A DNA stretch of 8,769 bases from Succinatimonas hippei. GTDB lineage: Bacteria > Pseudomonadota > Gammaproteobacteria > Enterobacterales > Succinivibrionaceae. Made by a program: the position numbers and the translations under genes. The stretch covers positions 1 to 8,769 of the forward strand of contig SFGV01000077.1 of assembly GCA_004557545.1 (NCBI GenBank). Direction: 5' to 3'. This document shows positions 5,829-8,769 of the stretch, piece after piece (the stretch's first letter is position 1; each line of letters begins with the position of its first letter). The notes under the pieces are model-generated. The model was not told where the DNA came from. It was given only the letters and a program-made list of their open reading frames with translations, and ran no database searches.

Positions 5829-7310
5829 TTACCTTGCGATGATCTGCTGCAGTTTTTCCTCGGTAAGATCCGAGGTTTCGCATACAGCGCTGATACGCCC
5901 GTGAGACATCACGGCGATGCGGTCGCAGTTTGACAAAAGCTCAGGGAGCTCATCTGATATGAAGACAAAGCCCATTCCTTCTTTGGCTTTTTCATGTACG
6001 GTGTCGTAGATCCCGCTCTTGGCGCCGACGTCGATACCGACGGTAGGACTGTCGAGGATCAGGATCTTAGGATTGATGGCAAGCCACTTGGCAATCACTA
6101 CCTTTTGCTGGTTTCCGCCAGAGAGTGAGGAAATAGGCTGGGAGACAAGCCCGTATTTGACTTTTAATTCATCCAAAAGTCTTAACGCGAGAGCCTTGTA
6201 TTTCTTAAGATTCAGTATCCCAAGAAAACCAGAGAGTGACTTTAAAGAACAGATGGTGGCGTTGCGGCGGATTGACTGCGCGAGCACCAGACCTAAGGCG
6301 AGTCGATCCTCAGGTACATAGGCTATTCCGGCGTCAACGGCGGATCTGATCGATGAGCAGTCTGCCTTCTGACCATCAATACTCACACTGCCGCTGTCGG
6401 CTGGTTCTGATCCGAAGAGGGCTTTGGCAAGCTCGGTTCTGCCAGATCCCAGCTGTCCTGCTATACCAAGCACCTCGCCTTTATGCAACGTGAGACTGAT
6501 GTCTTTGAAGTTGTTCTTCTTAGAGAGGTGATCAACCTCCAGCAGTACCTGATCTTTATCAGAGTATGAAGGGTATTTTTTGTAGGTGATCTCTTTTCCA
6601 AGCATTGCCTTCTCAATGGCGCCAATGGAAAGAGTGTCATCGTTTTTGTAGGTTCCGATAAGATGACCGTCTTTGAATACTGTGACACGGTCACAGACTT
6701 CTTTTAACTCTGTGAGTTTGTGAGTGATAAATATAAAAGAGACGCCTTTTGATTTCAGGGTATTTAAGATCCCAAAAAGGTGGATGATCTCCTGGGTTGT
6801 GAGCGCGGTGGTTGGCTCATCAAGGATGATAAGCCTGCTTTTGTTAAATAGCGCTCTTATGATGGCAACTAGCTGCTGTTTCGCGATCGGCAGCTCATCA
6901 AGCCCCGCGTCAAGATCCAGCTCTATCCCAAGATCAGCTATGATCTTCTTTATGCCTTCGCGGTACTTGGAACTGCGTACGGTTTTACTCCCGGACGCGA
7001 TGACACGGCTTAAATAGATATTCTCAAAAACGCTGAGATTTGGGAATAAAGAGAGATCCTGATAGATGATGCCAATCCCGTATTTCATGGCCTGAGACGG
7101 GGTATAAAACGGCTTCTCCTCATCATCGATATAGATCTTGCCTGAGGTCTGATGCTCGGCTCCGGCAATGATCTTCATGAGAGTGGATTTACCGCAACCG
7201 TTTACGCCGGCAAGACCGTGAATTTCACCGCTAACCATGTCAAAGTCGATATGATCAAGCGCGGTGACGCCTCCATATTTTTTTGTAATCTGTGAAGCTT
7301 TTAGTAGCAT
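5829..7310 (-). CDS. Sugar ABC transporter ATPase with two nucleotide-binding domains (RbsA/LsrA type)
   Basis: The 493-residue protein is the usual length for RbsA-type double ATPases that power sugar import from the cytoplasmic face. Domain 1 (about 1-240) has Walker A GVNGCGKST at 35-43, a degenerate signature LPIAKQQ at 140-146, Walker B with Glu165 in LDEPT and switch His197. Domain 2 (about 255-493) has a degenerate Walker A, GQLGSGRT at 285-292 with Arg replacing Lys, a full signature LSGGNQQ at 396-402, and Walker B LDSPT with Ser421 in place of the catalytic Glu. The H-loop His is replaced by Asp453. Only the site made of domain 1 Walker motifs and the domain 2 signature is complete, so one active site per protein is expected. 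AAGGAAA precedes the ATG, just after the U-tract of the upstream terminator. Confidence 0.93.
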   Translation of the reverse strand: MLLKASQITKKYGGVTALDHIDFDMVSGEIHGLAGVNGCGKSTLMKIIAGAEHQTSGKIYIDDEEKPFYTPSQAMKYGIGIIYQDLSLFPNLSVFENIYLSRVIASGSKTVRSSKYREGIKKIIADLGIELDLDAGLDELPIAKQQLVAIIRALFNKSRLIILDEPTTALTTQEIIHLFGILNTLKSKGVSFIFITHKLTELKEVCDRVTVFKDGHLIGTYKNDDTLSIGAIEKAMLGKEITYKKYPSYSDKDQVLLEVDHLSKKNNFKDISLTLHKGEVLGIAGQLGSGRTELAKALFGSEPADSGSVSIDGQKADCSSIRSAVDAGIAYVPEDRLALGLVLAQSIRRNATICSLKSLSGFLGILNLKKYKALALRLLDELKVKYGLVSQPISSLSGGNQQKVVIAKWLAINPKILILDSPTVGIDVGAKSGIYDTVHEKAKEGMGFVFISDELPELLSNCDRIAVMSHGRISAVCETSDLTEEKLQQIIAR

Positions 7311-7321
7311 GGGGTTTCCTT

Positions 7322-7356
7322 ATAAAAAATGCCGCCGGGCTCTGACCTGGCGGCAT
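7322..7356 (-). terminator. Strong intrinsic terminator between the binding protein and ATPase
   Basis: On the minus strand the arms at 7356-7346 and 7339-7329 form an 11-bp stem (core ATGCCGCC / GGCGGCAT, one G-U pair) around a 6-base loop, followed by five U residues. It lies 27 bases after the binding-protein stop and directly before the ATPase ribosome binding site. Such hairpins commonly keep binding-protein mRNA in excess over the transporter's other parts. Confidence 0.85.
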
Positions 7357-7383
7357 CCTGCCCTTATATATTTTTGTTAAAGC

Positions 7384-8281
7384 TTAGAAATCAAGTTTGT
7401 CGACATTGTCGATGGTTACCTGCAAAGGCTGGTCAAAGATCAGAGTATTGCCCTTGATCTCTGGCTTGCCGAAGTTTGGAACCTCAAAGCCCGGTTTGAT
7501 GTCATCTCTGTGCCCGTCAAGAATGACCTTGGCGATATAAGCCTGTACGCGGGCAGCCTGAGCGGGATCCCAGAGCAGACCTTCTGTCATGTAGCCTGCC
7601 TTGATGTCTTTTCTGCCGACATTAGGAGTGGTAACACCAAGAACAACTATCTTGTTCTTAAGCTTCTTTTCCTTAAGCGCCTTGGCTACACCAGGAGCGC
7701 CTTCGGAACCCATGCAGATGATGCCGACGAGATCAGGGTAGGTCTTTAGCAGATCAAGCGCGGTCTGACGGGACGCGTTACGATCCTCTGATACCGGGTA
7801 CTTGTTGATGAACTTTAACTGAGGATATTTTTCTTTCTGCCTGTTGATGGCGGCGTCAGCCCATTTGTTATGAGCAGGAACTGTAAGTGAGCCTACATAG
7901 ATAGCGTAGGTGCCAGCCTTGCCTTTTGAGTATTTGTTAAGCTCGTCCATCATCAGCTCACCAAATTTGGTGTTGTCGAGCATTTCAACGTCAAAGTCGG
8001 CGTTTACCTGATCAGGTGACTCCTGAGTGACAACGGCGATACCTTTCTCACGGGCTTTCTTGAATGAAGGCTCAAGTGATTTGGCGTTATTAGGAACTAC
8101 GAGCAGGGCATTAACGCCTTTGGCGATGTAGTCCTCGATGATACGAACCTGCTGTGCCTCATCAGCTGTAGGAGCGGCTGAATAAACACCTTTCATGCCG
8201 TTTTCCTTTGCTCCTTCCATGACACCGGCACTGTGACGTATAGCCGAAGGCTAAAGCGCTTAAGAACAGATTTCTTTTCAT
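7384..8281 (-). pseudogene. Periplasmic sugar-binding protein, 5' region disrupted (LsrB/RhaS type)
   Basis: The downstream part, open from a stop just before position 8250 to 7384, encodes a type I periplasmic sugar-binding protein (Peripla_BP_4 type). It shows the repeat ADEAQQVRIIEDYIAKGVNA, the hinge motif TTPNVGRKDI and the ending NVDKLDF, as in LsrB-like proteins. From the ATG at 8220 it is 278 residues, short of the usual 330-340, and it lacks a signal peptide and the first beta strand. A separate start at 8281 has GGAGGG six bases upstream and encodes MKRNLFLSALAFG, a normal signal-peptide beginning, but in another frame. That frame stops at 8162-8164 after 39 codons. About 20-30 codons and the frame appear lost near 8235-8245. 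No ribosome binding site serves the ATG at 8220. The LsrB AI-2-binding Asp-Gln pair is not conserved (Ala-His), so an AI-2 role is unlikely. Confidence 0.8.
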
Positions 8282-8534
8282 TGGTATCCCTCCAAAGTTA
8301 GAAGATGTTTCGATCATTACGCCTTAGCCTTGTATGGTTGAACTGATCTTTTAAGAATTGTTATCCATAGCAAATTTTTAAAATGGAAAGAATTGGAAGT
8401 TTGATGTTAGTCATGTTTTCTGTGGAAGAAAATATGAGCGGATACTTTATTTTTCAATGCGGTTTTGTCAGTAAAGGATTTTGTTCTGAAATCAAACAGG
8501 CAGTTTATTTAATTTATTAGCTGTTAAACCGATG

Positions 8535-8570
8535 TTTTTATGACACAGATCTCCATCTCTGTCATAAAAA
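8535..8570. promoter_or_regulatory. 36-bp inverted repeat in the divergent region
   Basis: TTTTTATGACA (8535-8545) and TGTCATAAAAA (8560-8570) are perfect 11-bp arms. After one C-C mismatch the inner AGA and TCT also pair, leaving the loop TCTCCA. The U-rich side precedes and the A-rich side follows the stem on both strands, the opposite of an intrinsic terminator, so an operator or a leader structure is more likely. No nearby gene needs a terminator here. Confidence 0.55.
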
Positions 8571-8582
8571 AAGGTATACCTT
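8571..8582. promoter_or_regulatory. 12-bp palindrome AAGGTATACCTT, candidate operator
   Basis: This perfect palindrome with a GTATAC core abuts the 36-bp inverted repeat. GGTATACC cores occur in operators of FadR-subfamily GntR regulators of sugar-acid genes such as UxuR/ExuR, so a GntR-type regulator is a reasonable guess. No regulator gene is in the window. Confidence 0.4.
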
Positions 8583-8608
8583 GCAAACATAAGAACCATA
8601 CAGGTACT

Positions 8609-8661
8609 CAGATGCCGATCTCATGGTCACGAACGTTTAAGAATGTTTGCGCCGGCATCTG
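8609..8661 (+). other. Possible structured leader of the plus-strand gene
   Basis: CAGATGCCG (8609-8617) and CGGCATCTG (8653-8661) are perfect 9-bp complementary arms separated by 35 bases, ending 29 bases before the ATG at 8691. In an mRNA they could form a stem enclosing the loop. It matches no riboswitch I recognise. Confidence 0.3.
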
Positions 8662-8690
8662 CTACCAACATAAACATAAGGAGATTGAGG

Positions 8691-8769
8691 ATGAGAACTA
8701 TAAAAGCCCAAAAGCTGGATCCCGTTAAATTTGCGCCTTATGGCGAGTATTTTGATTTACTGCACCCGA
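8691..8769 (+). CDS. Start of a ureidoglycolate lyase (AllA)-like gene, runs off the window
   Basis: Only the first 26 codons are present. AAGGAG lies 7 bases before the ATG, a very good ribosome binding site. The visible residues begin MRTIKAQKLDPVKFAPYGEY, which resembles the N-terminus of the ureidoglycolate lyase cupin family, where a short beta strand leads to an F-x-P-[YF]-G motif. Members of this family also occur in sugar-catabolic clusters with uncertain roles. It is divergent from the transporter cluster and shares its regulatory region, so coregulation is plausible. With so little sequence the family assignment is tentative. Confidence 0.55.
   Translation, partial: MRTIKAQKLDPVKFAPYGEYFDLLHP

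Larger units (their letters stand above)
8282..8690. promoter_or_regulatory. Divergent intergenic regulatory region
   Basis: These 409 bases separate the minus-strand cluster from the plus-strand gene at 8691. No convincing coding sequence lies here. The part nearest the binding-protein gene is AT-rich and contains words matching halves of the lac operator (TGAGCGGATA at 8435-8444, GGATAACAATT on the minus strand at 8366-8356). The part nearest the plus-strand gene holds a large inverted repeat, a GTATAC palindrome and long-range arms in the leader, listed separately. I could not fix -35/-10 elements with confidence for either direction. Confidence 0.6.

Noticed and set aside
7384..8220. Treating the binding protein as intact from the ATG at 8220
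   Set aside because: That start has no ribosome binding site and no signal peptide, while a strong site and signal-peptide start lie at 8281 in another frame.
7384..8281. AI-2 (Lsr) quorum-signal uptake system
   Set aside because: The fold and two-permease layout resemble Lsr, but the AI-2-binding Asp-Gln pair is Ala-His and no LsrF, LsrG or LsrK-type kinase is present.
8540..8728. Plus-strand 62-codon reading frame
   Set aside because: It starts inside the inverted repeat, overlaps the well-supported start at 8691 in another frame, has no ribosome binding site and resembles no family.

Overview
The window looks like accessory sugar-catabolism DNA from a Gram-negative bacterium. It holds a periplasmic-binding-protein ABC importer, an Sec-type signal peptide, strong AAGGAG-type ribosome binding sites and abundant GATC sites that suggest a Dam-methylating gammaproteobacterium. 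A Succinivibrionaceae- or Pasteurellaceae-like host is my best guess from the style of the proteins, but it is only a guess.

Layout, left to right. Positions 1-330 are mostly non-coding and hold an unusually dense cluster of GATC sites and TGGATC words. Positions 331-1023 (minus strand) encode an unrecognised membrane-anchored, Asp/Asn/Ser-rich protein whose C-terminus is a tandem heptapeptide repeat. Positions 1024-1388 are intergenic and contain two hairpin-forming stretches. From 8281 down to 1389 on the minus strand lies one co-directional cluster, in transcription order: a sugar-binding protein gene that is broken at its 5' end, a two-domain RbsA-type ATPase, two different RbsC-type permeases, DhaK, DhaL and an HxlB-like SIS-domain isomerase. 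Positions 8282-8690 are a divergent regulatory region rich in inverted repeats. At 8691 a plus-strand gene resembling ureidoglycolate lyase begins and runs off the window.

The cluster reads as import, phosphorylation, then isomerisation of a small sugar. The LsrACDB/RhaSTPQ-style importer brings in the sugar. The DhaK-DhaL pair phosphorylates it, presumably with ATP because no DhaM phosphocarrier is present. The SIS protein then isomerises the phosphorylated product. The substrate cannot be read from the sequence. DhaK and DhaL both carry changes in normally conserved active-site motifs (GSGHLP in place of GSGHEP, GDGDLG in place of GD.DHG), which fits a ketose other than dihydroxyacetone.

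Three intrinsic terminator-like hairpins separate the cluster into binding protein | ATPase-permease-permease | DhaK-DhaL | isomerase, which suggests graded expression. Two perfect or near-perfect inverted repeats sit in the isomerase leader. The binding-protein gene keeps its ribosome binding site and signal-peptide start but has lost roughly 20-30 codons and its reading frame, so it is either a real lesion or an assembly error.
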